64,000 bases of DNA from DATBFU01 sp035498405 (GCA_035498405.1 DATKAE010000032.1:1-64000); one strand, 5' to 3'. Shown: positions 53,063 through 61,604, numbered from the stretch's first letter. Numbers and translations are program-made. Notes: a model not told the origin generated them from the sequence alone.

Positions 53063-54330
53063 TGGGCCGCTTCGGCCGGCGCGAGGCTCGCGACGACGGC
53101 GAGGATCTCCTCATCGGACAAGACCTGGTCACTCTGCTTGGCTCTCTGGAAGACGGCGTTGATCAGTTCCGGACGGGCCTCGATTCCGTGCGTCTCGAGC
53201 CAGCACTGCACGTTCGAAACGCCGCTCATCGGCCCCACCTCGATCGTCTGCCGCCGCCCGACCATCGCCGCAGGCACTCCCGAATAGACTCGGTCGGCCA
53301 ACCAGTCGTCGCCCTTCTTGCGCGCCTTGATGATCGCCGCGGCGTGAACTCCCGTCCCCGTGCGAAAGGCGTCGCGGCCCACGATGGGATAGTTGTCGGG
53401 GATCCGCACGCCCGTGGCCTCCGAGACTCGGGTGCAGTACTCGCTCAACTTCGTCAGGTCGCGATCGATCCATCCGAGCAGCTGCAAGTTCACCAGCAGC
53501 TGATCCATCGGAGTGTTGCCCACCCGTTCGCCGATCCCGAGGGCGCAACCGTGCACGCGGTGGGCACCGGCCTCGAGGGCCCACAGCGCGTTGGTCACGC
53601 CGAGGCCGCGATCCTGATGCCCGTGCCAGTCGATCCGGACCTCCGGACCCACCTCGTCCACGACGCCCGAGACGAAGCGGATGACGTTGCGAACCCCGTT
53701 GGGTGTGGCGTGGCCCACGGTGTCGCAGACACAGACCCGGCTGGCTCCGGCACGAATCGCCACCGTGTAAAGGGCCCGGATGTGGTCGGGATGGGCGCGG
53801 GTCGTGTCTTCCGTGACGTACATCACGGGCAAGCCCTCGCGCACCGCCATCGAAACGGCATCTTCGGTCAGGCGCAGCAAACGATCGAGGTTCCAATCCT
53901 CAGCGTACTGCCGAATCGGGGAGGACCCGATGAAACAGGCCACCTCGACCGGGATGCCCACGCGCTGCGAGATCTCGACGATCGGAAGGATGTCCGCCGC
54001 GACCGTCCGCGCCGCGCAGTTCGGCCGGATCTTCATCCGAGACGTCTGGATCTCGCGAACCAGCCTCTCGACGGTCGAGACCACATGGGGCCCCGCCCCC
54101 GGCAGGCCGACGTCTGCCGACTCGATTCCGAGCGACTCCATCAGGTGCAGGATGGCGACTTTCTGGTCGATCGAGGGACTGCGCACCGAGGGGGATTGGA
54201 GACCGTCGCGCAGGGTCTCGTCGTCGAGCTCGACCTTGCCACGGGCCGGAGAGACCGCTCCGCCGGCTCGGTTCCAGTCGTAGATGAGTTCGGATTCGGA
54301 TGGGTGCACGCCCATTTTCGCCTTCGGCAT
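53059..54330 (-). CDS. LeuA-like DRE-TIM metallolyase (2-isopropylmalate/homocitrate synthase family)
   Basis: The roughly 420-residue protein is a TIM-barrel acyl-CoA condensing enzyme. It has DDETLRDGLQ in place of the usual D-TLRDG-Q motif, the HGHQDRGLG metal site and GCALGIGERVGNTPMDQLL. It lacks the C-terminal allosteric domain of leucine-regulated LeuA. Substrates in this family include 2-oxoisovalerate, 2-oxoglutarate and pyruvate with acetyl-CoA; specificity is not readable. ATG at 54330 is the longest start, but the promoter position suggests the ATG at 54315 (MGVHPSESEL) is the true one. Confidence 0.82.
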   Translation of the reverse strand: MPKAKMGVHPSESELIYDWNRAGGAVSPARGKVELDDETLRDGLQSPSVRSPSIDQKVAILHLMESLGIESADVGLPGAGPHVVSTVERLVREIQTSRMKIRPNCAARTVAADILPIVEISQRVGIPVEVACFIGSSPIRQYAEDWNLDRLLRLTEDAVSMAVREGLPVMYVTEDTTRAHPDHIRALYTVAIRAGASRVCVCDTVGHATPNGVRNVIRFVSGVVDEVGPEVRIDWHGHQDRGLGVTNALWALEAGAHRVHGCALGIGERVGNTPMDQLLVNLQLLGWIDRDLTKLSEYCTRVSEATGVRIPDNYPIVGRDAFRTGTGVHAAAIIKARKKGDDWLADRVYSGVPAAMVGRRQTIEVGPMSGVSNVQCWLETHGIEARPELINAVFQRAKQSDQVLSDEEILAVVASLAPAEAAH

Positions 54331-54331
54331 C

Positions 54332-54360
54332 AGTTTATGCCGGCGTCGGACGCCGATCAA
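54332..54360 (-). promoter_or_regulatory. Promoter of the LeuA-like gene with palindrome in the spacer
   Basis: TTGATC (54360-54355) and TAAACT (54337-54332) on the minus strand are 17 bases apart. The spacer contains a perfect inverted repeat at 54341-54355 (7-bp arms CGGCGTC and GACGCCG around one base), a good position for a repressor or activator site. Transcription would start near 54325, downstream of the ATG at 54330. Confidence 0.5.
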
Positions 54361-54373
54361 CCGAAACGCGGTC

Positions 54374-55540
54374 CTAGTTGCTGCCGCCCCCGAGAAAAAG
54401 CTCGGCCGTGATCGCGAACGTCAGCTCCGGCGAGCCGAGAAAGTTGCTCAGGCCCCCGCCGAAGTCGCCGTCCCGTTTGACCGCCAGCGTGCGCGAGGGT
54501 CCGCCATGCGTGTCGACTAGGGTCATCGTCTCATTGCCCCAGGCCATTCGGAGGGAGGCCCGAACCCGCAGCCTTTCGGCGAAGGCGTGCCGATACGACA
54601 GGTCCCAGAAGATCTCCTTCACACTCGAGTCTGGCCGAAACCCGGCGTCGTACGCGACCGACTCCGTGCCCAGGACGGCCAACGGCGAGAAGGGAAGCTC
54701 TTCGCGGTCGTAGGTCATTGCGAGAACCAGGTCGTTTCGAGGCCAGGAGTAGCCGACCGACCACCGGAGGGCCGCCAGGGAAGCATCCGCCTTCAGCTGA
54801 TTCTGTTGGAAGTCCGGCAAGGAGGCCTGCTGAACGCTGAGGGAGCCGGCCACCCGCTCGGCGTGCAGGACGAGCGTCCACCGATCGCGGCGCCAACGGG
54901 CCTCGAGCTCCGCGCCGAAGAGATTTCCCGATCCGTCGTTGGAGGATCCGGCCTCGTCGACGCCGCCTCTCGCGTTGACGTAACGGAAGGCCGCGGAGGC
55001 CTCGAAGTTCGGCCAGCGATGCCTCCAACCCGCCGCGAAGTCGAGCCGCTCGGCGCTGATGGTGCGCTGCTCGCTGATCGAGTGATCCGAGAGGCCGACG
55101 TTGACCGTGTCCGTGGCAATGTCGTCTCGCCTCTCGATGGCGACTTCGACCGAGTCGCGCTGCCCGATGGGAATCCGTCCGATCCCCGCGAAGTTCTCGT
55201 AGCGGCCCGTTCCCGTGGCCGTGATCTGCGGATTGTCGGTATTCGCGCGCCGCGCCTGCTCGTCGTGGGAGGGAGCGAGGGCCAGAAGGACCTGCCATTG
55301 CCACGCGGGCGTTCCGGCTCCGAGATCCCCCGCGGGCTGGCGATTGTTTCCCATCCCGACGAGGACGAACTTGGGCGTGACGTCCGAAACGTCCTTTTGG
55401 GCGGTGGCCGAATCGTACTTCCGAGCCAGAGTGGAGTAGGAGAAGCCCAGCTCCCCCGCGAGGCCCGGGCGCAAGGGCATGTCCACGCCGAAAAGCACGC
55501 TCGCGCAGTAAACGCAGGCACCGATGAGCTCGATTCCCAT
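54374..55540 (-). CDS. Barrel-like protein of unknown family, paralogue B
   Basis: I do not recognise a family. The 388 residues start at an ATG preceded by AGGAGG and read MGIELIGACVYCASVLFG at the N-terminus. A series of amphipathic beta strands follows (LGFSYSTLA, WQVLLALAPSHD, WTLVLHAERVAGSL, LRVRASLRMAWG) and the end is LTFAITAELFLGGGSN. Strand spacing suggests an outer-membrane-type barrel, yet no classical signal peptide is present. It is homologous along its length to the product of 55596-56768 just upstream. It is the last gene of the thiolase-hydratase operon. Confidence 0.75.
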   Translation of the reverse strand: MGIELIGACVYCASVLFGVDMPLRPGLAGELGFSYSTLARKYDSATAQKDVSDVTPKFVLVGMGNNRQPAGDLGAGTPAWQWQVLLALAPSHDEQARRANTDNPQITATGTGRYENFAGIGRIPIGQRDSVEVAIERRDDIATDTVNVGLSDHSISEQRTISAERLDFAAGWRHRWPNFEASAAFRYVNARGGVDEAGSSNDGSGNLFGAELEARWRRDRWTLVLHAERVAGSLSVQQASLPDFQQNQLKADASLAALRWSVGYSWPRNDLVLAMTYDREELPFSPLAVLGTESVAYDAGFRPDSSVKEIFWDLSYRHAFAERLRVRASLRMAWGNETMTLVDTHGGPSRTLAVKRDGDFGGGLSNFLGSPELTFAITAELFLGGGSN

Positions 55541-55595
55541 CTCGATCTGCCTCCTCTGCCGCGGAAAAAAGGGGACGCAATCTCGTTCGAGCGGG

Positions 55596-56768
55596 TCAGT
55601 GTCCTCCGCCGATCGCGAAATCGGCGCCGACGTAGAGAGTGAACTCGGGAAACCCCAGGTTCTCGGAGAAGCCGCCGCCGAATCGGCCGCGCCGGTCGAC
55701 ATCCAGGGTGATCGGGGGCCGGTCGCCCAGCGCGTCCGTCAGCGTCACCTTCTCGTGCCCCGTCGCCATGCGCATGCCGATGCGGGCGCGGATCGAGGGC
55801 GTAAACGTGTATCGGACCGTCAGGTCGCCATAGAACTCGCGGTTGTTCGAGTCCGGATGGTATCCGCCGTCGAACGCCACCGTCTCGACACCGAGCACGG
55901 CCAGCGATACGAACGGGAGCCGCTGGCGGTCGAAGGTGGCCGTCAGGAAGAGGTCCGTCCGCGGCCAGGAGTACCCGAGCCCGAACCGGAGGGCCTGGAG
56001 CGTGGCGTTCTGAGAGGATTTGCGCGCCTGGAAGGCCGGAAAGCTCTCCTCGAGCACGTCGATCGAGCCCGTGAGCCACTGGAAATCGAGCGTCGTCGTC
56101 CAGCCCCCCGTCCGATATCGGCCCTCGAGTCCGCCTCCGAAGATCCCACCCGAGCTATTCATGTAGGCGCCGGCGGTCGCGTTATAGCCGGTCACCTTGG
56201 CGTACTGAACTCTGGCCGCCACTTCCAGATCCTTCCAGCGCTGCCGCCAGCCCAGGGCTCCGTCCGCCCGCTCGGCGGTCAGGTTGCGCTGCTCGCTGAT
56301 CTGATGTTCTTGTCCACCGATGTTGAGCAGGTCGGTCGCCTTCTCGGTTCGGCGATCGAGGACCGCTTCGAGAGAGCCCTGGCCTCCGATCGGAAAGCGC
56401 CCGAGCAGCGCGAAGTTCTCGTAGCGTCCCGTACCGTCCGTCTCGATCGGCTCCTGCGTCGAGGTGGCCGTACGGATCTGGTTGTCGTGGGAGGGCGCGA
56501 GGGCGACGCGCACCCGCCACTCGAAGGCCGGGGTTCCGGCACCGAGTCCGACGGGAGGGGGCCGTGCTTCGCCCACGCCGACGAGGAGGAACTTGGGCGT
56601 GACCTCGGAGATATCGGCGCTCTCGCCGGAGTTCGCCGGCGGGAGAAGACGGTCCAGTGTCGCGTAAGAGAAGCCGATCTCGGTCCCTAGGCCATTTCGC
56701 GGGGGAAGCTCCGCACCGAGCAGGTATGGGGCGCAGAAGATGCAGGCGCTGACGAGATCGATCCCCAT
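55596..56768 (-). CDS. Barrel-like protein of unknown family, paralogue A
   Basis: The 390 residues start MGIDLVSACIFCAPYLLG, sharing with paralogue B a short uncharged hydrophobic N-terminus with Cys at positions 9 and 12. They share the phrases LAPSHD, GTGRYENFA, ISEQR and FGLGYSWPR-like segments, and a C-terminal strand with GGG. The frame is closed by the enoyl-CoA hydratase stop two codons before the ATG, so no longer N-terminus can exist. It follows that gene by 6 bases. Function and location are unknown; a lipid- or fatty-acid-related barrel would fit the operon but is speculation. Confidence 0.75.
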   Translation of the reverse strand: MGIDLVSACIFCAPYLLGAELPPRNGLGTEIGFSYATLDRLLPPANSGESADISEVTPKFLLVGVGEARPPPVGLGAGTPAFEWRVRVALAPSHDNQIRTATSTQEPIETDGTGRYENFALLGRFPIGGQGSLEAVLDRRTEKATDLLNIGGQEHQISEQRNLTAERADGALGWRQRWKDLEVAARVQYAKVTGYNATAGAYMNSSGGIFGGGLEGRYRTGGWTTTLDFQWLTGSIDVLEESFPAFQARKSSQNATLQALRFGLGYSWPRTDLFLTATFDRQRLPFVSLAVLGVETVAFDGGYHPDSNNREFYGDLTVRYTFTPSIRARIGMRMATGHEKVTLTDALGDRPPITLDVDRRGRFGGGFSENLGFPEFTLYVGADFAIGGGH

Positions 56769-56774
56769 GCGGAG

Positions 56775-57557
56775 TCAGCGTCCGGTGAAGCGGGGGGCGC
56801 GCTTTTCCAGGAACGCCGTCATGCCTTCCTTCATGTCCTCGGTTGCCGCGCAGAGGCCGAAGAGCGTCGCCTCCAGCACGAGCCCCTCGGCGGTCGGGAC
56901 CTCGATGCCCCGGCGGATCGCCTCCATCGCATACCGGCAGGCGGCCGGCCCGTTGGCGGCGATCTTTCGCGCGAGCTCCTTGGCTCCTGCGAGCGCTTGA
57001 CCGGCCGGAACCACGCGGTTCACGAGCCCGATGCGGTGCGCCTCCGAGGCCGTCACGCCTTTCTCGGCCGTGAGAATCAGCTCCATCGCGCGCGCCACGC
57101 CAACCAGCCGCGCGAGGCGCTGGGTTCCGCCGTAACCCGGAAGGATTCCCAGTGAGGTTTCCGGCAGGCCCATCTTCGCGTTCTCGGAAGCGACTCGCAG
57201 GCAGCAGGCCAGCGCGAGCTCGAGCCCCCCGCCATAGGCATAGCCGTTGATCGCCGCAATCGTGGGGACACTCATATCCGCGAGCCGATCGAGCACGGCT
57301 TGCCCGCGCAGAGCGTGCTCGCGGCCCTGGACCGGCGTCAGTTTCGCGAGCTCGCCGATGTCGGCGCCCGCGATGAAGGCCTTTTCCCCGGCGCCGGTGA
57401 CCACGAGACAACGCAGGGACGGGTCCTCGGCCGCCTCGGCGAACGCCTCGTCTAAGGCCGCGATGACCTCCGCATTCAAGGCGTTCAGCTTCTCGGGACG
57501 ATCCACCGTGACCGTGCGAACTCCCTCCTCCGTCTCGATTCTGACGTTCGGGCTCAT
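56775..57557 (-). CDS. Enoyl-CoA hydratase/isomerase family protein
   Basis: The 260-residue crotonase-fold protein hydrates trans-2-enoyl-CoA such as crotonyl-CoA to 3-hydroxyacyl-CoA. It has the oxyanion-hole segments AFIAGADIGEL and GYAYGGGLELAL, the catalytic-region ETSLGILPGYGGTQRLARL with a glutamate, and a C-terminal KRAPRFTGR. It starts at an ATG overlapping the dehydrogenase stop (ATGA). With its neighbours it can turn crotonyl-CoA from the lysine pathway, or from butyrate, into acetyl-CoA. Confidence 0.92.
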   Translation of the reverse strand: MSPNVRIETEEGVRTVTVDRPEKLNALNAEVIAALDEAFAEAAEDPSLRCLVVTGAGEKAFIAGADIGELAKLTPVQGREHALRGQAVLDRLADMSVPTIAAINGYAYGGGLELALACCLRVASENAKMGLPETSLGILPGYGGTQRLARLVGVARAMELILTAEKGVTASEAHRIGLVNRVVPAGQALAGAKELARKIAANGPAACRYAMEAIRRGIEVPTAEGLVLEATLFGLCAATEDMKEGMTAFLEKRAPRFTGR

Positions 57558-58414
57558 GCCTTCTCCCCGTATTCGTAGAAGCCGCGGCCCGACTTTCGAC
57601 CGTGCCGTCCGGCCAAGACCATGCGCTTCAAGAGCGGCGGCGGGGCGAAGCGCTTCTCCCGATACTCGTTGAACATGATCTCGGCGATCGCGTAGGTGGT
57701 GTCGAGCCCGACGAAGTCGAGCAGTTTCAGCGGACCCATCGGGTGGCCGCAGCCGAGCTCCATGCCGCGGTCGATGTCCTCCTTCGTCCCGACACCCTCC
57801 TCGAGCGCCCTCACGGCGTCGAGCAGGTAGGGAACCAGAAGGCGGTTCACGATGAATCCCGAGTTGTCGCCGGCGCGGATCGGCTCCTTGCCGAGGGCGC
57901 GCGCGAAGTCGGCGACCGAATCGACGGTTTCGTCGGACGTCGCGATCGTTCGGACGACTTCCACCAGCTTCATGACGGGGACGGGATTGAAGAAGTGAAG
58001 TCCCGCGAAACGTTCCGGCCGTTTCGTGGCGGCGGAGAGCTCCGTGATGGTGAGCGAGGACGTGTTGGAGCAGAAGATCGTCTCCGGCTTGCAGAGCCGG
58101 TCGAGCTCCGCGAAAGTCTTCTTCTTGACGTCGAGATTCTCGACGATGGCCTCGATGACGATCTCGCAGTCGGAAAGATCGCCGAGCGTGGTTGTGGGCG
58201 TGACCCGTCTCCGAATCGCCTCCGCTTCTTCGGAGGTCATCTTCTTGCGCTCGACGGCGCGGGAGAGCGAAGCGTCGATGCGCCCCATCCCCTTGGAGGC
58301 GAGATCCTCCGAGACTTCACGAACCGCCGTCGGAAACCCGGCGCGCGCCGCGACCTCGGCGATCCCGGAGCCCATCAGGCCCGCTCCCAACACTCCGACC
58401 TTATGAATCTTCAT
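57554..58414 (-). CDS. 3-hydroxybutyryl-CoA dehydrogenase
   Basis: The 286-residue NAD-dependent enzyme has the dinucleotide site KVGVLGAGLMGSGIAEVAARAG, the SNTSSLTITEL loop, the catalytic His/Glu region FAGLHFFNPVPVMKLVEVVR and the C-terminal GHPMGPLKLLDFVGLDTTY. The length matches the short-chain (Hbd/PaaH-like) single-function form. It overlaps the small upstream gene by 14 bases and the hydratase by 4. It oxidises 3-hydroxybutyryl-CoA to acetoacetyl-CoA, the substrate of the thiolase in the same operon. Confidence 0.93.
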   Translation of the reverse strand: MKIHKVGVLGAGLMGSGIAEVAARAGFPTAVREVSEDLASKGMGRIDASLSRAVERKKMTSEEAEAIRRRVTPTTTLGDLSDCEIVIEAIVENLDVKKKTFAELDRLCKPETIFCSNTSSLTITELSAATKRPERFAGLHFFNPVPVMKLVEVVRTIATSDETVDSVADFARALGKEPIRAGDNSGFIVNRLLVPYLLDAVRALEEGVGTKEDIDRGMELGCGHPMGPLKLLDFVGLDTTYAIAEIMFNEYREKRFAPPPLLKRMVLAGRHGRKSGRGFYEYGEKA

Positions 58415-58694
58415 CGCTCGGCGGCTCCTCCTCGTCTTGGCCTCGCCCCGTCTGCCCCGGTGGCGACCCCGCGCCGCAGAACCGCTCGAGCGTCAGATCG
58501 CGGGAGAAGCCGGGGCCCGCCAGTGCCTGAAGGGGCGTATTCGGGGCAACGATAATCCAGCGATTGCCGATCCAGTGCGCGAGCGTCTCCCGGACCAGGG
58601 AACCGTCGTTCAGGATGGCCAGAACGCCGTTCAAGTCGGCAGACCCGTGTGCGCGCAGGTCCTGGAGGAAGTCGGCCACCGCCGCCGCGCGCAC
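58401..58694 (-). CDS. Small protein of unknown function between thiolase and dehydrogenase
   Basis: I do not recognise a family. From the GTG at 58694 it has 97 residues: a helical first part (AAAVADFLQDLRAHG) followed by VLAILNDGSLVRETLAHWIGNRWIIVAPNTPLQ and an acidic tail DEEEPPSDEDS. A CTG at 58727, with GGAG six bases upstream and just after the thiolase stop, could add LNWTERILSFP at the front. It overlaps the dehydrogenase start by 14 bases. Position and non-shadow composition argue that it is a real gene. Confidence 0.6.
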   Translation of the reverse strand: MRAAAVADFLQDLRAHGSADLNGVLAILNDGSLVRETLAHWIGNRWIIVAPNTPLQALAGPGFSRDLTLERFCGAGSPPGQTGRGQDEEEPPSDEDS

Positions 58695-58739
58695 GGGAAA
58701 GGAGAGGATCCGCTCCGTCCAGTTCAGCGGGCGCTCCGC

Positions 58740-59921
58740 TTACGATGGGGACTCGATGACGACGGCGATCCCCTGGCCGCCTCCGATGCAGGCTCCGGCC
58801 AGGCCGTAGCGCAACCTCCGGCGCCGCAGCTCCTTGGCGAGCGTCAGGGTGCATCGCGTACCGCTCGCTGCGAGGGGATGTCCCAAAGCGATCGCGCCGC
58901 CGTTGACGTTGAGCTTGTCGCGGTCGATCCCGAGCTCTCGCACGACCCCCAGGATCTGACCCGCAAAGGCTTCGTTGATCTCCCAGAGGTCAATCTGGTC
59001 TATCTTGATCCCCGCCCGTTCGAGCGCCGCTCGGGCCGCCGGTGCGGGTCCCAGGCCCATCAGCTCCGGATCGCAGCCCACGACGGCCCAGGAGACGAGC
59101 CGACACAGAGGATCGGCGCCCCGCGTCCGGGCGCGCGCCGCTGATGTCACGACGACAGCCGCCGCGCCATCGACGATACCGGAGGCGTTTCCCGCCGTGA
59201 CCTGGCCGTCTTTGCCGAAGGACGGAGGCAGAAGGGCCAGCGCCTCGAGCGTCGTCTCCGGGCGGAGGTGGTCGTCCTTCGCGACAACCACGATCTTGCG
59301 GCCCGAGCGAACCTCGACGGGCACGACCTCCTCCGACAACCGGCAGGAATCCCAGGCGGCCGCCGCCCGGCGCTGGGAGGAAAGCGCGTACTCGTCCTGC
59401 TCCTCCCGCGTGATGCCGTATTTCTTGGCCACGCGATCGGAGGTTTGCGCCATGTAGAGCCCCGTGTAGGAGTCGAGCAGGGCGACCATCAGCGAGTCCT
59501 CGAGCTGCCCTTGCCCCAGCCGGAAGCCCTTGCGGGCACCCCGGATCACGTGAGGCGCCTGCGACATGTTCTCCATGCCTCCCGCCAAGACCGTCTGCGC
59601 CTCTCCGAGCAAGATCCGATGCGCGCCCTGCACGATCGACTCGAAGCCCGACCCGCAGAGGCGGTTGACGGTCAGGGCCGGAACTTCCTTCGGAACACCG
59701 CTCTTCAAGGCCACGTGTCGAGCCCCGTAGATCGCATCGCCGGAGGTCTGCAGGGCATTTCCGAAGATGACGTGGTCGATCTCGGCCGGCTCCGTGCCGC
59801 TTCGGTCCAGGGCCGCCTTGGACGCGTGAACTCCGAGATCGATTGCGGAGACCTCGGAGAAGGCCCCGTTGTAGTCGGCCATCGGCGTCCGAGCGCCGTC
59901 CAACAGCACGATGTCTTCCAT
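58740..59921 (-). CDS. Acetyl-CoA acetyltransferase (thiolase)
   Basis: Thiolase splits acetoacetyl-CoA (or a longer 3-ketoacyl-CoA) into acetyl-CoA units, or runs in reverse. From the ATG at 59921 it has 393 residues, the usual length. It has the acylated cysteine in NRLCGSGFESI, the GGMENMSQAPH loop, NEAFA, and the C-terminal GHPLAASGTRCTLTL and ACIGGGQGIAVV with the second cysteine. A longer frame extends upstream to 59993 but lacks similarity. It heads the beta-oxidation operon and has a -10-like element 10 bases before its ATG. Confidence 0.94.
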   Translation of the reverse strand: MEDIVLLDGARTPMADYNGAFSEVSAIDLGVHASKAALDRSGTEPAEIDHVIFGNALQTSGDAIYGARHVALKSGVPKEVPALTVNRLCGSGFESIVQGAHRILLGEAQTVLAGGMENMSQAPHVIRGARKGFRLGQGQLEDSLMVALLDSYTGLYMAQTSDRVAKKYGITREEQDEYALSSQRRAAAAWDSCRLSEEVVPVEVRSGRKIVVVAKDDHLRPETTLEALALLPPSFGKDGQVTAGNASGIVDGAAAVVVTSAARARTRGADPLCRLVSWAVVGCDPELMGLGPAPAARAALERAGIKIDQIDLWEINEAFAGQILGVVRELGIDRDKLNVNGGAIALGHPLAASGTRCTLTLAKELRRRRLRYGLAGACIGGGQGIAVVIESPS

Positions 59922-59931
59922 GAGTCCGCGA

Positions 59932-59937
59932 ACTATA
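59932..59937 (-). promoter_or_regulatory. -10-like hexamer of the thiolase operon
   Basis: TATAGT on the minus strand matches TATAAT at five of six bases and ends 10 bases before the thiolase ATG. No Shine-Dalgarno sequence intervenes and no clear -35 was found. Confidence 0.45.
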
Positions 59938-60000
59938 GCAGCTTGAACCCGCGGGAATAGGCCTTGGGGGCTCGGAAGCGGAGGGCAACCCACCGAAGGA

Positions 60001-61050
60001 TCACGCTTCTCGATCCAGGACCGCGCGGTGAAACCGTCGTCGCACGTCGTTGAAGTTCACGTCTTTCGCCTCGGGATGGATCCGGTTGGTCAGGAGCACG
60101 AAGACCCGGTCGCGCCCGGGATCGATCCATACCGAGGTTCCCGTGAATCCCGTGTGCCCGAAGGCCGACTCGGAAAACTCGGGCACCGCCGAGCCCGCTC
60201 CGCGGCGTCCCTGCCAGGAGAGCCCCCGGGCTTCGGCCAGATCGGGCGTACGATCCGCCGTCCAAGCCGCTGCGGACGGATCGAGCCAGCCACGCGACAG
60301 TTTCCAGACTTCCTTCGCCGTGGCGAAGAGGCCGGCGTGCCCGGCCACACCCCCGCGGCGCAGGGCGTTTCCGTCGTGGACCTCCCCTCGGACCACACCC
60401 TCCCGGAAGCCTCCGTACGACAGTCCGAGCGCAGAAGTCTTGCTTCGCTCGACCCGGTCGCCTTTCTCGGTCGCGGCGCAGCCCTTCGGGGAGGGCGGCA
60501 GGAACCGCGATTCCGAACCTGCCGGTGCGGCCACGAGCCCCGCGAAGCAGCGGTCGAGCGGGGCGGAGAAGAAGACTTCCAGAACCTCACCGATGGCGAG
60601 AAAACCGAGGTCGCTGTAGATGACCGCCGAACCGGGCGCCGTCCGCGGCTCGATCTCCGAGAGGGTGCGGCGATAGGCACTGCGACCTTCGCCCCGCACA
60701 TAGACTGGGTACCAGTCCGGGAGCCCGGAGGTATGCGTCAGGAGCATCTCCAGGGTGATTCCGTCGTAACGCGTCTTCTTCCACTCCGGCAGATACCGTC
60801 CGGGGACATCGGCCAGCGACAGCCCCCGCCCAACCGCGAGCCGAACCAGCGCCCCCGTGACGAGTGGCTTGGTCAGGCTGGCCAGGTCGAAACGGGTGTC
60901 GGCCTCGAGCGGCGTGCGCGCCGGCTCCACGGCGGCGAACCCCGCGAGGGCTTCCTCGCGGATCGAGCCCGCCGATCCGATGAGCGCGGCGGCTCCCGGA
61001 AACGATCCCGCAGCGATCTCATCCTGCAGAAAGCTCGCGAGCCCGGTCAC
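60001..61050 (-). CDS. Serine hydrolase of the beta-lactamase/class C family
   Basis: The 349-residue protein has the penicillin-binding fold motifs: SxxK as S58-L-T-K61, YSDLG in place of Y-x-N, and a late GHTGFTG resembling the KTG box. Members include esterases, D-amino-acid peptidases and class C beta-lactamases, so resistance should not be assumed. No clear signal peptide is visible (start TGLASFLQDEIAAGSFPGAA), which suggests a cytoplasmic enzyme or uncleaved export. It starts at a GTG that overlaps the lipoprotein stop. Confidence 0.84.
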   Translation of the reverse strand: MTGLASFLQDEIAAGSFPGAAALIGSAGSIREEALAGFAAVEPARTPLEADTRFDLASLTKPLVTGALVRLAVGRGLSLADVPGRYLPEWKKTRYDGITLEMLLTHTSGLPDWYPVYVRGEGRSAYRRTLSEIEPRTAPGSAVIYSDLGFLAIGEVLEVFFSAPLDRCFAGLVAAPAGSESRFLPPSPKGCAATEKGDRVERSKTSALGLSYGGFREGVVRGEVHDGNALRRGGVAGHAGLFATAKEVWKLSRGWLDPSAAAWTADRTPDLAEARGLSWQGRRGAGSAVPEFSESAFGHTGFTGTSVWIDPGRDRVFVLLTNRIHPEAKDVNFNDVRRRFHRAVLDREA

Positions 61051-61604
61051 GGCGCCAGTGCTTCGAGCTCCGCCCGGCGGCCCGCGATCTTTCGCATGTT
61101 GGTCAGGAGGGCCTGCGAGGGCGTCTCCTCCTGGCGCACCGTGACTCGCTCGCGCTCGAGCGCCGCGATCTGCTCGTCGAGAACCCGGAAATCGGCGGGA
61201 TCTCTGGTCTTCACTCGAGCGTTCTTGAGCGAGGTCAGCGCCTTCGCGGAGACCTCGGCGGACGCCTCCCGGACGCGCTTCTCATCGAGGGCGACCAGCA
61301 CTTCGACGACGCGGGCCCGCGTCCACGCGATCTCCTCCGGAGCAATCCCCAGCGCCCGCGCCGTCTCCGCATCCGTTCGGCCCTTGGCCGCCCGGCGCAC
61401 GCGGATGAACTGATCGACCTGCTGGTCCGTGACCAGACCGTCGGCGGGCGGCCGGAATGGGGGTCCGAGCCGCCGCGCGGCTTCCCGAAGGGCGTCGCCG
61501 GCCCTTCGCGGGGTCATCGGCGCATCGGACCGATTGCACCCGGCGGCAAGCGTCAGGACCGCGGCCAACGCCGTCCAGCCCCCCGCGCCTGGCCACTTGC
61601 TCAC
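61047..61604 (-). CDS. Predicted lipoprotein with helical body
   Basis: No family recognised. From the GTG at 61604 the 185 residues have a lipoprotein signal (WTALAAVLTLAAGC, Cys near 23). A charged, helix-rich mature region follows (VDQFIRVRRAAKGRTDAE, EKRVREASAEVSAKALTSLK, AALERERVTVRQEETPSQALL). It may bind a partner through coiled coils. It precedes the serine hydrolase with a GTGA overlap. TAAACT (61617-61612) lies 7 bases before the start. Confidence 0.68.
   Translation of the reverse strand: MSKWPGAGGWTALAAVLTLAAGCNRSDAPMTPRRAGDALREAARRLGPPFRPPADGLVTDQQVDQFIRVRRAAKGRTDAETARALGIAPEEIAWTRARVVEVLVALDEKRVREASAEVSAKALTSLKNARVKTRDPADFRVLDEQIAALERERVTVRQEETPSQALLTNMRKIAGRRAELEALAP

Noticed and set aside
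60001..61050. The beta-lactamase-fold protein as an antibiotic-resistance gene
   Set aside because: It has YSDL rather than a true Y-x-N and no clear signal peptide; many esterases and peptidases share the fold.
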